DNA of 40,240 bases from Chromera velia. Lineage: Eukaryota > Sar > Chromeraceae. The notes beneath the pieces are model-generated. The model did no database searches. It had not been told where the DNA came from and was given only the letters and a program-made list of their open reading frames with translations. The stretch spans positions 1 through 40,240 of the forward strand of contig JAHBMJ010000817.1 in NCBI GenBank assembly GCA_018398765.1, given 5' to 3'. The position numbers were made by a program, and so were the translations under genes. Positions 1 to 10,386 of the stretch are shown here, piece after piece; position 1 is the first letter of the stretch; each line of letters opens with the position of its first letter.

Positions 1-60
1 CCCCCCCCTCTCTCTCCTTAGGACACTGCGGGGGACCCCCTCAGCCCACCCCGGCCGTAC

Positions 61-637
61 CTGTGTGAACTCCCTGACGGTCACCCGGCCATCCCCCCCC
101 GGGTCTAGAAAGGCGCCAAACTTTTCTGCGTCCTCTTCTCCCATGTACCTCCTCAGGCTCTTCAAGTCCAATGACGCCTCCCGATAGAACGCAGCGGGGC
201 CTCCAAAAGTGGACGACGTGGCAGAGCGTGATAAGTGCCGGTCCTCGTTTCCGTGTCCGTCTCCCGGTCTCTCCCGCTCTCTCTCGAGGCCTGGCCGAAA
301 GTTGAGTTGTTTGTGCGGCTGTCGATGTTGCTGCCGTGGCGACGTCCCGCCAGCAAAAGGCGAAGGAGGGAATACCGCCTGCACCTGGGGCTGCTCGTGC
401 AGTGGGTCTGTCTGGTTTTCCCCCTTCCTCTCCCGCTCTCTTTCTCTTTCTCTTTCTCTCTCTGCCTGCTCCTCTTTCTCATCTTCCTCCCTTTGGAGCA
501 GCTCGTTGAAGAGAAACGGAGCCTTCTCGCCAATAACTCTCTTGTGACGAAACTCAACAACGCGGCCTGCAAGCACACACACACAACCTCACTCACACGC
601 TCGCACACACACACACACACACTCACTCACTCACACG

Positions 638-708
<71 letters not shown>

Positions 709-722
709 GGAGCGAGCGAGAG

Positions 723-762
<40 letters not shown>

Positions 763-3014
763 GGAGAAAGAGATAGGGCAACTATCTTCCCAAGATCAAG
801 AGCTCCGACCTCATGCACACGGAGGCACTCTCACAAAGCAGGCAAATAAATCCATGGCCCCCAAAAGCAACGAAAAGCACAGGGGGGCATATGCCATCAG
901 ATGCCTTTACCACCCCTCCCTCCCCACTCGCACCGAAATGAGACAACGAACCTCCAAAAAGAAAGGAGACAACGAACCTCCAAAAAGAAAGGAGACAGCG
1001 AACCGCCCAACACACACAACTAACCTCCAACAAGCGCCAGAAGAGGCCACCGTCTTATGAATCTGACTACCCTATTTGCATTCCACCACCCAAGAACCCT
1101 ATTCGGAATCCGCCCCGAGGAGGTTGACGAAAGAAAGGAGTCAGCCGAGAACGAGGACGCACCCACGGTCCTCCGACCAACTCGCACCGTCTCTCTCTGC
1201 TCCCCCACCAAACGAGAAGCTTCCTCACTAGCCACTAACCTCCCGATATTTCTACGTGCAGTTCGTCTCCGGACCCCTGGCTCAATGTCAGCCGCCACCT
1301 GCGCAAGGGAGACAGCGCGGTTGTGTGGAAGAGCGGAGGCCTCCCCGACCGGGGGAGACACCGAGTTCCTGGTTGCCGGGACCACCCAAGCTTCTTGCTG
1401 CCGCTGTGTCTTTGACTTTCGGGGCTCCACGGGGAGGCGGAAGAGCAGATCCGAGACGGTCTCTCTCTGGCAGTCGTAGGCATCCAGCCGTAGGAGGCAC
1501 TTGAAGCGGAACACGACGGCAAGAAGCTCCGAGCTCCGAGCCTTGAAGGTGCTAACGGACAGGAAGGTGTGGCAGACGTCGACAATCAAATTCTGCACGC
1601 AAATAATTTATTTTGATGAATGAAATAAAATTCAAATTCAGGGCCTTGAAGGCGCTAACGGACAGGAAGGTGTGGCAGACGTCGACAATCAAATTCTGCA
1701 CGCAAATAATTCATTTTGATGAATGAAATAAAATTCAAATTCAGGGCCTTGAAGGCGCTAACGGACAGGAAGGTGTGGCAGACGTCGACAATCAAATTCT
1801 GCACGCAAATAATTCATTTTGATGAATGAAATAAAATTCAAATTCAGGGCCTTGAAGGCGCCAACGGACAGGAAGGTGTGGCAGACGTCGACAATCAAAT
1901 TCTGCACGCACACATAGACGCGTAACGACGATCAAATTCTGCGTGTACATCATATGTACACATGAGAACGCAATGCTGCGATGAAAGCAAAGCCATGGTT
2001 TTGGGGTAGACTGTGAGCGACGAGAGACAGGTGGGCAGCAATCCCCACACAACTTACCCAAAGGAAAAAAAAAAGAGGGACAAAGAGCAAGACAGGTGCG
2101 CTAAACAAAAAACAAAGGAGGGGGAGAGCGGAAAGAGGCCACACGGGCGAACAAAGAGACAGACAAGCAAACAGAGAGGCGGACATACAGAGAGACATTC
2201 ACACAGAGAGGTGGGCAGACAAACAGCCAGACAGAAAGGCAGGCAGGCAGGCAGGCAGGCAGGAAAAATGGAGAGACAGAGAGGCTGCTGACAAGAAAGA
2301 GAACGAAGGATGAAAATGAGAACTCACAAGGGATTGAATCTGAGAGAGACTCAATCGTCTGACCTTCACATGGAACAAGACAAGCAGGATGATCGCCTTT
2401 CTCACGTAGTTCCCCTCCACCCACTCCGCATTCCCCTGAGGGTCTAGAGCCGAATCCATCCACACCCACAAGTCCCTGACCACTCTCTGATCCCACATAA
2501 GAAGCACACACAGTGCGAACAGAAGATTCCAAAGTGCAGGATCCACACAGGTCAACACGATCGTAATCGCGCTGTCCTCGTTCCGGTCCACTCGCCTCAT
2601 GATTTTTTTCGCCAGCCAGCGAAGGACAAATACCGCAGTGCGCAGACACAAAAGCGCAGAGAACATCGCGAAGAGTGCTATCGTGGGGAACCTCTGGTCT
2701 TTCCGCTTCTCGGCCCACCCGATCACGACGACGGTAGCGACCAGTGTGCATAAGAACCAGATCACCACGCCCCTGAGTCGGATGTTGAGACATGTCAGGA
2801 GTCTCTGGCAGTAGAGCTCCGTCACCGAGGGACTGCCATCCTCTTCTGACGCAATGTCTGACAGGCTCCCCCCCTGCTCCTCCTCTTCTGCCACCGACAC
2901 GTTCAGGTTGTTCGCATCCTCAAGGTCGGGCGGGGCGTTGACGCTCGTGGTGCCTGTCTCCTCTCTCCGCAGTACTCCCTCCAGGAAGGGGGCAGTCACC
3001 TGTTGGTTCTGCAT
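61..3014 (-). CDS. MscS-like mechanosensitive ion channel with EF-hand, 3' end beyond the window edge
   Basis: Model on the minus strand: exon 3014-2364, exon 1592-1229, exon 566-61, continuing past position 1. Phases agree (0, 1/2, 0). Exon 1 gives 217 residues with hydrophobic segments at about 82-101, 109-132 and 158-174. A fourth, from about 205, runs through the first junction (LLVLFHVK joined to NLIVDVCHTFLSV), which resembles the pore-lining approach of plant and protist MSL channels. Exon 3 ends in a complete EF-hand loop, DPGGDGRVTVRE (residues about 493-504), after LRRYMGEEDAEKFGAFL. In EF-hand MscS proteins this motif lies just before the MscS beta domain, which here would be off the left edge. 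Role: tension-gated, probably Ca2+-modulated channel in the plasma or an organelle membrane. The start is uncertain: ATG at 3014 is the first in frame, but its TGCAG could also be a 3' splice site. Junction donors are GTCAGA (2363), GTGAGG (1228) and GTACGG (60). Family assignment is from motif recognition only. Confidence 0.72.
572..775. repeat. Compound (CA)n/(GA)n microsatellite in an MscS-gene intron
   Basis: About 100 bp of CA repeats with short interruptions is followed by about 95 bp of GA repeats. On the gene's sense (minus) strand this reads (CT)n then (GT)n, ending just before the acceptor at 567. It forms part of the pyrimidine-rich 3' end of the intron. The long ORFs across it are repeat artefacts. 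Confidence 0.9.
937..1005. repeat. 26-bp tandem repeat
   Basis: A unit beginning GAGACAACGAACCTCC is present twice in full and a third time in part, inside the intron at 567-1228 of the MscS-like gene. Confidence 0.7.
1541..1913. repeat. 103-bp tandem array carrying copies of a 3' splice site and exon start
   Basis: Copies begin at 1541, 1644, 1747 and 1850, an exact 103-bp period; the last is partial. On the minus strand each unit holds an AT-rich intron end, the acceptor TTTGCGTGCAG and about 50 nt of exon sequence encoding NLIVDVCHTFLSVS. Only the copy nearest the rest of the exon (acceptor at 1593) continues into an open reading frame. The upstream copies are decoy acceptors. The period is 34 codons plus 1 nt, so using a decoy would shift the frame. 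Confidence 0.92.
2160..2285. repeat. Degenerate GACA/AGGC simple repeat
   Basis: Purine-rich DNA full of AGACA and (AGGC)n units inside the first intron of the MscS-like gene. On the sense strand it is pyrimidine-rich. Confidence 0.6.
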
Positions 3015-3035
3015 CCCCAATGCGTGCAAGTGCAA

Positions 3036-4900
3036 AAGGACAGCTAGTGTTTCGTATGCATGTGTGTTTGAACACTGAGAGAGAGACTAAGAGAGACCCT
3101 GAACCCCTTTATTGTATTAAAGTCTATATGTACACGACGCCATAGACGAAGCATTCACTGCATACATTGCATGCACAGCAGTGCATGCATGCAATTATAC
3201 CGATATGCACGCGTACGAAAAAAAAACTATCAATTAAATTAAGTCATGCATGCACTTCGCCCGCATTGCGCGCGCGCGTATCCGAGTTCATGCATTTGAA
3301 ACTTTAAGTAACAACAACACAGACCTACACAGACCCTATGCCTATATAGGTATGCCTAGGTAGGATGCATGCCGCCCAGGACCGGAGAAACAGTAAAGAG
3401 AGACTGTCATGCAGTGCACAGGTGGCACATGGAATTTTGTACATAAGTGGTATGCATTGGTGTTTGCCAGATTTTGTTAGATTTTGTGAAATGGCATATG
3501 TTGGCATCTCTAAATGTAGTTTTGGGGTATTTTGAGGACGCAGCATGCATAACAAAACCCTCAATCATCAGTTTTTCTCCTACTATTCTCCTGCTAGCTA
3601 GCTGCAACTGCATGTTTGTATGTGAGATGTGTTCTTTATAGTTTCTTGACACATTTGAAACAGAGCAGGAATGTGTATGCAGCTTATGTTCTTTCAGTAA
3701 GTAAGAGTAAAAAGTAGAGTCTCACCTCTCTCGTGATTCCTCTAGTGGAATCTTATAGGCCCTCCCGTGTTGATCCTCTAGCCCTTCTAGAGGTCTCCTC
3801 AAACTGCTATACTCCCAAATTCCTGGCCCTCTCCTATTAGAGGACCACAGCGAGAACGTTAACCGAACGTACTCGTCTAGACCGATACAGATGGACGAAA
3901 ATAAATACCTGATCAGTCTATTCACCAGAGAGAAAGTCTATGAACCCCCACAGTCTACAGATGGCTCCTGCTGGTGGCCTCGTGCAATACTCAGAGCACA
4001 GAGAGAACCATAGAGAGACATAGGGCACGGCACAGATCCTACACATGAAGCTCTGTCAATCCCTAGGTCAAGTCTCTTACTCAGACAGACGGAAACGGCT
4101 GTGCACGTCTGTCTGACTGTCTGAAATTAATTCGACCGGAATTAATTCTGAAGCCTCCGATGGCATAACCGCACCATCGGCCTATATAAATCCAATATGA
4201 AGGCCCGGAGCACACACCAACACGGTGAGTGCCTCGGGTGTATTTCTCACGCCAAAGTGCATGCAGGCCATTATCCCCGGGCCCCTGGCCATACCATGGA
4301 ACTCACAACATGCACACCTCTGTCGCAGGCGCCCCGCCACCCCGTGTGGACGGGCCGCCGCGTGCGTGCGTCGCTCCTTTCTCTGGCTCGGGGCGAAGGG
4401 ACGAATGGAAAGGCCGGGACAGAAATTCACCCTCCGCGAATCCGACCAGGAACGGGACCGTCGTTTACTTTCACACACCCCCTCCCGAGCCCCCGAGGAA
4501 AGACTACGGAGCACGCAACACAACACACCCCCCTCTGACGAGGGGGAATCGGGAAGCATGATAAAAGACCTTTTCTTTAATCACCCGGCTCCCCAATTTT
4601 CCTTTTCCTCTTTTCCTGCAAAGTGATGAACGCACCACCTGCACGCACTCAAGTACACAAAGATGAGGCAGAAAAAAGAAGCATTGAGAAACAGCACTGC
4701 ACACTCAGTGCTTCGGACTTCGCAATTGCATGACCATGCAAGCCGGTCTGTCTAGACACCCCAATGAAGCAAACACAAACGTGCGCGTCTTGATGGCATG
4801 GAACTGCACGCCTCTTCCTCAAATTCCTTCCGACGCCTTCATACTCCATACTATGATGATGCTTCTCTCTCAGTTGCCCTCACCACTCATTTCCATCTCA
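3036..4900. other. Non-coding stretch upstream of the MscS-like gene
   Basis: I see no convincing gene. The stretch holds several TGCATGCA palindromes (about 3166-3190 and 3246), a 35-bp motif at 3534-3568 shared with two sites near 18.5-18.8 kb, and a short perfect hairpin CCTCTAG-N5-CTAGAGG near 3772-3790. Overlapping ORFs on both strands at 4182-4626 have no recognisable domain and no preferred frame. A phrase near 4259-4290 (GTGCATGCAGGCC followed by CCGGGCCC) resembles 16097-16135 and may be part of a dispersed repeat. Confidence 0.5.
4126..4190. promoter_or_regulatory. Palindromes beside a TATATAAA box
   Basis: GAATTAATT-like arms flank ACCGG. Then follow a perfect 7-bp hairpin, CCGATGG-N10-CCATCGG, and TATATAAAT about 4 bp later. 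The arrangement is promoter-like, but no reliable gene starts beside it and it could equally be the end of a repeat. Confidence 0.2.
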
Positions 4901-5038
4901 CCAACCAACCCACCTACCCACCTTCAGGGAATGAAGACTTGTCCCACCACATCGCCCTGTGACCTGCCCTGGTGCAAGAAGAGGGGCCTGCATGGAGACG
5001 CCCATCTCGTCGGACTCCATCACGCGAGTCGCCCTCAC

Positions 5039-6645
5039 CCGAATTAGAACACCGTCCACAGACCGAGCCGTTGCACCGAGACTGCATGGGGTGCAGTCCG
5101 AAGGAAAACTCGGGGGCACCGCCACCAAAGCCACACTGAATCTCTGCAGATTTAATTTCACAGGAAGAAAGAAAAGAGATCAACCTCAGAGGACTTGAGA
5201 ATGTCTGAAAGAGGTATAATGATCTGCATGCGTCTTTGAGTGATGCTGAGAGCCTCTAGGTGGAACAATCACGGAGGAAAGAACAGAGACAGCGAAAGAG
5301 AGAGGGCTACTCACCACCGAAGTATCCCTTTTTTATTTTTGCTGGAGGCTTGTGCCATTGAGAGTTGGTTGATGTACACCTCCACCGTGCACGTCCCCCT
5401 TCCGGTAGCAGCACAAAGTCGAGAGGTCCTCCGCTCCCTTCCCATCTGCCCCCATACGGACAGCCCGAGACTTCAGAGCGGACGTCAGCGCGCCCGCACT
5501 TTCCCTGCCAGCACCTCCGTCCGTGTACTGTTTCCCAGCGTACATGAAGTTAAAACAACCTGTAGGAAGAAAGAGAAAAAAAAAGAGAAGAGAATGAAAG
5601 AAACGTAATATGCATTATGTTCAGGAGGCCAAGGAGGAAGAGAATGAGACACGAAGGAGACAGGAAAGCGTTTAGCGTGCCGGAAAGAAAGAACTAGCAC
5701 AAGGAAGAGGAAACCCCGTTCGTTCACCTGAATGGTATTCAAAGAAGGAAAACCACAGGAGCCCAAACACATGCGCCGACATGCACGAACGTTCTTTGTA
5801 ATCATGATGTGTGACCTGAACGCCTTGTTTGGAATAAAAATAGGGAAGAAAGAAAAGACCGCGCATGGGGAGTCAACCTTTTTCTATGCAGAATACATTG
5901 GTATGGTTCCCGAAAGAAAGCGACAGACCGACCTGTCCGTTTTCTGCAGTCACGAGGGTGGGGTCTGAACGTCTGCTTGAGCACAGAGGAGGTCGAATAC
6001 TCCTGTATCGTCTGAAAAAGCGCAGAGGCAGCCTCTGCCCCCTGCATCTTTGCACGCACCCTCGCGAGCACGCCGATAAGTTCAGAGAAGCGCATCCCCT
6101 GCATCCATTCGTTATTACACTTTTCCGCGTGCCTTTTCATTCGATCACAGCCAGTTAGCCATCTAGTCAGGCTCCCGATTGAAAGAGTACCAAATGAACA
6201 GGTCAGTGTCTAACACGGTCGACTTGAAAGGCAGGCAGAAGAGAACTGTGCGAAAAGAGACTCAAAGAACCAGTGTATAGAAAAACAGCGAAGTAGTAAA
6301 GACATCAAATTCCCAATCACCCCCACAGAGGTCACGCGAGTCATCTGGATCGAATTCGTCCCTGTTCACACCGAAAAGACCTGTAAGAAAGCAGAGGAAG
6401 GAATCACATTGCAGGCAGACCAGCAGAAAGCAGCAAGAGGAATCAAAAACCGAATAAAGATAAGCAAATGAACAAACGAGTGGAAAAATGGGATAAAGGT
6501 AGAGAAAGAAAGGAGCAATCGAGAGGATTGAACTCTATGGATTTGAGAGAGGTGCGGATTCGCGGGAAAATATGTATCTCCACATCCGGGCCATACCGCA
6601 AATAAAAAGAAGCACCAAACAGCAGTCTCTCTGTCCTTTGTGCGG
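5039..6645 (-). CDS. Unrecognised multi-exon gene, partial model
   Basis: The best-supported chain is exon about 6162-5933, exon 5559-5380 and exon 5143-5039. It joins phase 1 to 1 at both inner junctions, with good acceptors (CTTCCTACAG, AATCTGCAG). The product contains RFSELIGVLARVRAKMQGAE, then CFNFMYAGKQYTDGGAG, then IQCGFGGGAPEFSFG and a Cys cluster, CNGSVCGRC. Two more likely exons lie upstream: from 6380 with acceptor TTCTTACAG (LFGVNRDEFDPDDSRDLCGG) and about 6645-6500 (LLFGASFYLRYGPDVEIHIF). Their junctions do not resolve in phase. I recognise no family. The first and last exons are not found, and other frames remain open over parts of the 5143-4910 region, so the boundaries are approximate. 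Confidence 0.4.
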
Positions 6646-6652
6646 AGGACAA

Positions 6653-7287
6653 GCGGTCAGATAATGAGGAGGCAGACAGAAGGCAAGAAGGCAGAGAGTG
6701 ATCAGACGAGGGCGCCGTCTACGGGGATCTCTAGATTTTTAAATTGTCGTCCTCTCCTCAAGAATTTATCACTTCTGATTTACAGATGTACACTTTCCAT
6801 GTGCGAACTTGACTTCGTTCCTTTTCTGCTTACCCTTCTGTTTTCCGCATTTCGATCCAAGCGTAGGCCCGCAGAGAGTGAGCGGGTGTTCCTGTCCCTC
6901 ACTGCTGCTGAGCCACGTCGGCGTCTGCTAGAGTCTGCCAGATTCCCTGCCTCCGCTTGTTTATGTGTGTCACAAGGGCTTCCTGGCTACACCGAAAGAG
7001 CTTCCACCTTGATGTTCAAACGAGCGGAAAGCTCCAAGCTATATACATTAATTGACTTCAAAATTGTAAATAGGGCCGCACTGAACTCGAGTAGTCTGAC
7101 ACTAGCTGTCAGAGATCGATCGATGTTGCATTGTTGCAATTAAACTTTTGAGATGAATGCATGCGTGTTGCATTGTCAGTGTTGAATTAAACTCTTGTAT
7201 CGATATGTGCCCGCATGCTGCGCGGATGCCTTGCGTCAGCTTGGGCCATGCATGCATGCATACAACGCTCCGACGCGCGTGCCTGAC
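6653..7287. other. No supported gene
   Basis: A plus-strand ORF at 6640-7143 starts inside purine-rich DNA and has no recognisable domain or splice context. The end of the stretch carries TGCATGC motifs near 7158 and 7249. I see nothing else here. Confidence 0.4.
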
Positions 7288-7410
7288 CTAGCTTTGCATG
7301 ACAGGTCGACTCCCTGGTCGAGACCCTGAATATTCTTTTCCTGAGTCCAGCCATCGAGTTCGACGGCGGATTTCTCATAGCTGAGAGTGTAGTTGTTTTT
7401 GTTTGCTTGA
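7288..7410 (-). CDS. Candidate isolated exon
   Basis: On the minus strand, acceptor AGTGTGCAG precedes a 123-nt open stretch ending at donor GTCAGG. It encodes a natural-looking peptide (QANKNNYTLSYEKSAVELDG, then WTQEKNIQGLDQGVDLSCKA). It could be an upstream exon of the minus-strand gene at 5.0-6.6 kb. No domain is recognised. A second minus-strand frame is also open here, so the reading frame is not certain. Confidence 0.33.
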
Positions 7411-7699
7411 CTGCACACTGAGTGTGAACTTCCTCGAGACCACGGCGACGCCGCGACCGCGGGAGACGCGGAAAGGAGGAGGGTCCACTTGCATTCGGTT
7501 GACGAGAAGGTTGTTGAGCTGAGCCCTGGCATCCTTCTACTCCAGAACACTGCAATTACAGTAAGTGGCCTGCTCGTGCCTACTGTGTTTCAGTATGGAC
7601 ATCTGCACATGCTGAAAAATGTAATTATACAAGACGATACACTGTCTGTCTTCGTGCTTGTGTGAAAGAACGTGCAACAAAATGTTGCCTGATGTGTTC

Positions 7700-7867
7700 G
7701 TCTCTCTCTCTCTCTCTCTCCCTCTCCCTCTCTCTCTCTCTCTCTCTGACACACACACACACACACACTCACTCTCTGCGTGTGCGTGTGCGTGTGCGTG
7801 TGCGTGTGCGTGCGTGTGTGCGTGCGTGCGTGCGCGTGCGTGCGTGCTTGTGAGTGAGTGTGTGTGC

Positions 7868-7917
<50 letters not shown>

Positions 7918-7918
7918 A
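7700..7918. repeat. Compound TC/AC/GT/GA microsatellite block
   Basis: The order is (TC)n, (AC)n, then GTGC/GTGT-rich DNA, then (GA)n. All ORFs over it are low-complexity artefacts. It lies upstream of the caspase-like gene at 8271. Confidence 0.9.
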
Positions 7919-8162
7919 AAGACGGTATTGCGGTTTTTTTAGTCCCACTGTTTTTCTGTTGTTTCCTCGTTCCGTTCTATTCTGATTTCCTTCGCTACAT
8001 TGCTGCCTTCACTCCCTGTCCAGCCTTCGCCTTTGTGTGGGTGAGCGTCTCTTTGTGTACGTCCATATGACCCCCCGACTTTCTGTGTGCTTTTCTTTGT
8101 GACAACTTTATGAGCCTTAGTCCCTGTGTTGACACGACGGTTCCTTTCCCAGTTGGGCTCCC

Positions 8163-8217
8163 TCGCCTTCTTGACGTCTTATCTCTTCATCGCCTTCTTG
8201 ACGTCTTATCTCTTCAT
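8163..8217 (+). repeat. 27-bp direct duplication upstream of the caspase-like gene
   Basis: A unit beginning CGCCTTCTTGACGTCTTATC occurs twice back to back, about 50 bp before the ATG at 8271, so it probably lies in the 5' untranslated or promoter region. Each copy carries a TGACGTC-like core. Confidence 0.75.
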
Positions 8218-8270
8218 CTCAATTCGTGCCGTCTCTTTCAGGCGCTCTCGCTGATTCTCGTGCACGCACA

Positions 8271-9114
8271 ATGTCGGACCGCACTCCTCAACCGTTTCCC
8301 GGCCCTACTGCAGCGTCCACACAATTAGCACTCCCACCGGGTGCCACCGACCGCCGTCTGACGGATGTGGCAGAGGGGACATGGATCAGGGTGGGAGTGG
8401 TCATCGGCTGTGGAAACGTGAAGTCGGTTGGTGCATCGTAAAAGGTGTTGCAAAATAAGAGAACGCGCACAAGAGAACGATCGAACCTCTACATACATCG
8501 AAGTCTGTTTTCAAGCGCTCCTCTTTTCTTCGGCATTACCTCCAAAAATAGCAGTCAAACAGAGTCTTTGTAGTTTAAGATGGCATCAATTTTGAAACAA
8601 GAGAGTGCGTCCTTCCTAGCTTGACCCCCATGCGAGTAAGATTTTTCTGTACAACTTCATCTATGCAGAGGAGGGAAAATTTCCACTGTGCCGAAAGACG
8701 TTCAAACGATGGCGTCGCTCTTTAAGCAAATGGGATTTGACAGAGTGTTGGAGTTCCCGGAGGCCACCAAGGACCAGATCTGTGGAAGGCAATCTCCGTT
8801 GCAGCAACAACTGGCAGCAACAGTCGAAGGCATTGAGGCAGAGAGGGGGTGCAAGCTGAGTGGGGTCATCCTCTGTGTGCACTATGGGGGTCATGGAGCT
8901 CATCACAACGACGGTCACGTTCTGTATCCCAATGACCTTTTTACTGGAGTAAGTCGGGCAGCTGATTTGCTCTGAGGGAGTCGTCTGATAGTCGCAGAAA
9001 GCTGCGAACTGACTCTGCATGTTCTGGTAAAAGGCATCCCTACCGGTCTCCCCTTCTTCTCTCTCTCTCTCCATCTCTCTCTTGCTCACTCTACCTATCT
9101 GTACACACACACGC

Positions 9115-9153
<39 letters not shown>

Positions 9154-9154
9154 C

Positions 9155-9190
<36 letters not shown>

Positions 9191-9915
9191 CTGCATGAGT
9201 GAAATGTCTGAGGCTGTCAGTGGGTGTGTTCCTGTCGGCCAATTTCCCTCCCGTAAACTGTTCCTTACACCCCAACTCCACCTTTGCCCAACTTTCCTCC
9301 ACTCTTCCCACCTCTCCCCGACAGAACGAATCGACGAAGGAGGAGCGAGAGGCAGCTGCTCTAGCCAAGTCCATCAGTCTAGAGAACGACTTGCTGCGCG
9401 ACTTCCACCACACGTACATGTGCTCTGAGGTATCCAAGTGGCGCATCGTCCTTTTTCTTGACTGCTGCCAGGTGTACAGAGACATCGGGCTGCATGAAGA
9501 CGAGGCAAGGGACGGACACGGTGGTGAAGGTTGGGAAATTCAAAAGGAAGAGGAGTCTGCAACTCCCTTGCAGGAAGAGAAAAACAGAGGGGGTTGGAAG
9601 GAAAGGGGTCTGCAGGGGAAAGGCGTGGAGGTATTCCTTGGATGGGCTTGCCGCAAAGGGAGGGAAGCCAACTACAGTGATGGGCGGACAAACACATTTT
9701 TCGTCCTGGTAAGTGGACCGTATTTCGGCAGGTTTGGCTCCTGATCCTTTGTGTTGCGCTCTCTTCAGGTCCGCCTGGAGGGTTCTTCCCCTTCGTTTCT
9801 CTTGTTTCTCTCTTTGCAAGGTTGATGTGGGTCTTTCAAAACTGCATGTGGTCAAGGGGATCGATGCGCACTCATCCTCACCCGTTTGCATGGCCCACAA
9901 GACTTCGCAAACGTT

Positions 9916-9982
<67 letters not shown>

Positions 9983-10348
9983 GTGTGCTCTTCTTTTCCT
10001 CTTCTTCTGTCTGACGTTCACCGGACCAGACTCGCATTTTCCATTGCATTGAACGCTGCAGGGGCTGAAGAAGTTTCTTCCTCTGCGGCTACCTCTCGCC
10101 TGCGTCTTCGTGGAGGCACGGAAGAAAGTGAAGGACTCGACGGAGGGAATCCAGAAACCTGTCTACAATATCATCAGCAAAACAATGGAGATGAGGGAGG
10201 ATGTACAGGTCAGCGTGTGACACCATCTTCTCTGTCTTCTTGTTAATATTTACGTCAATCTGCGTGTCTGTTTTACTGTCCGTCGGTCTCTCTGTCCATC
10301 TTCCTACCTGCCTGCCTGTAGAGGAAAAAGAAGAAAGAATTGTTCATG

Positions 10349-10386
<38 letters not shown>

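Noticed and set aside
235-849. 204-aa plus-strand ORF rich in His/Thr and Arg/Glu
   Set aside because: It is translated (CA)n/(GA)n repeat lying antisense to the EF-hand exon.
4182-4626. Overlapping 110-133 aa ORFs on both strands
   Set aside because: No frame is better than the others; GC-rich composition alone explains their length.
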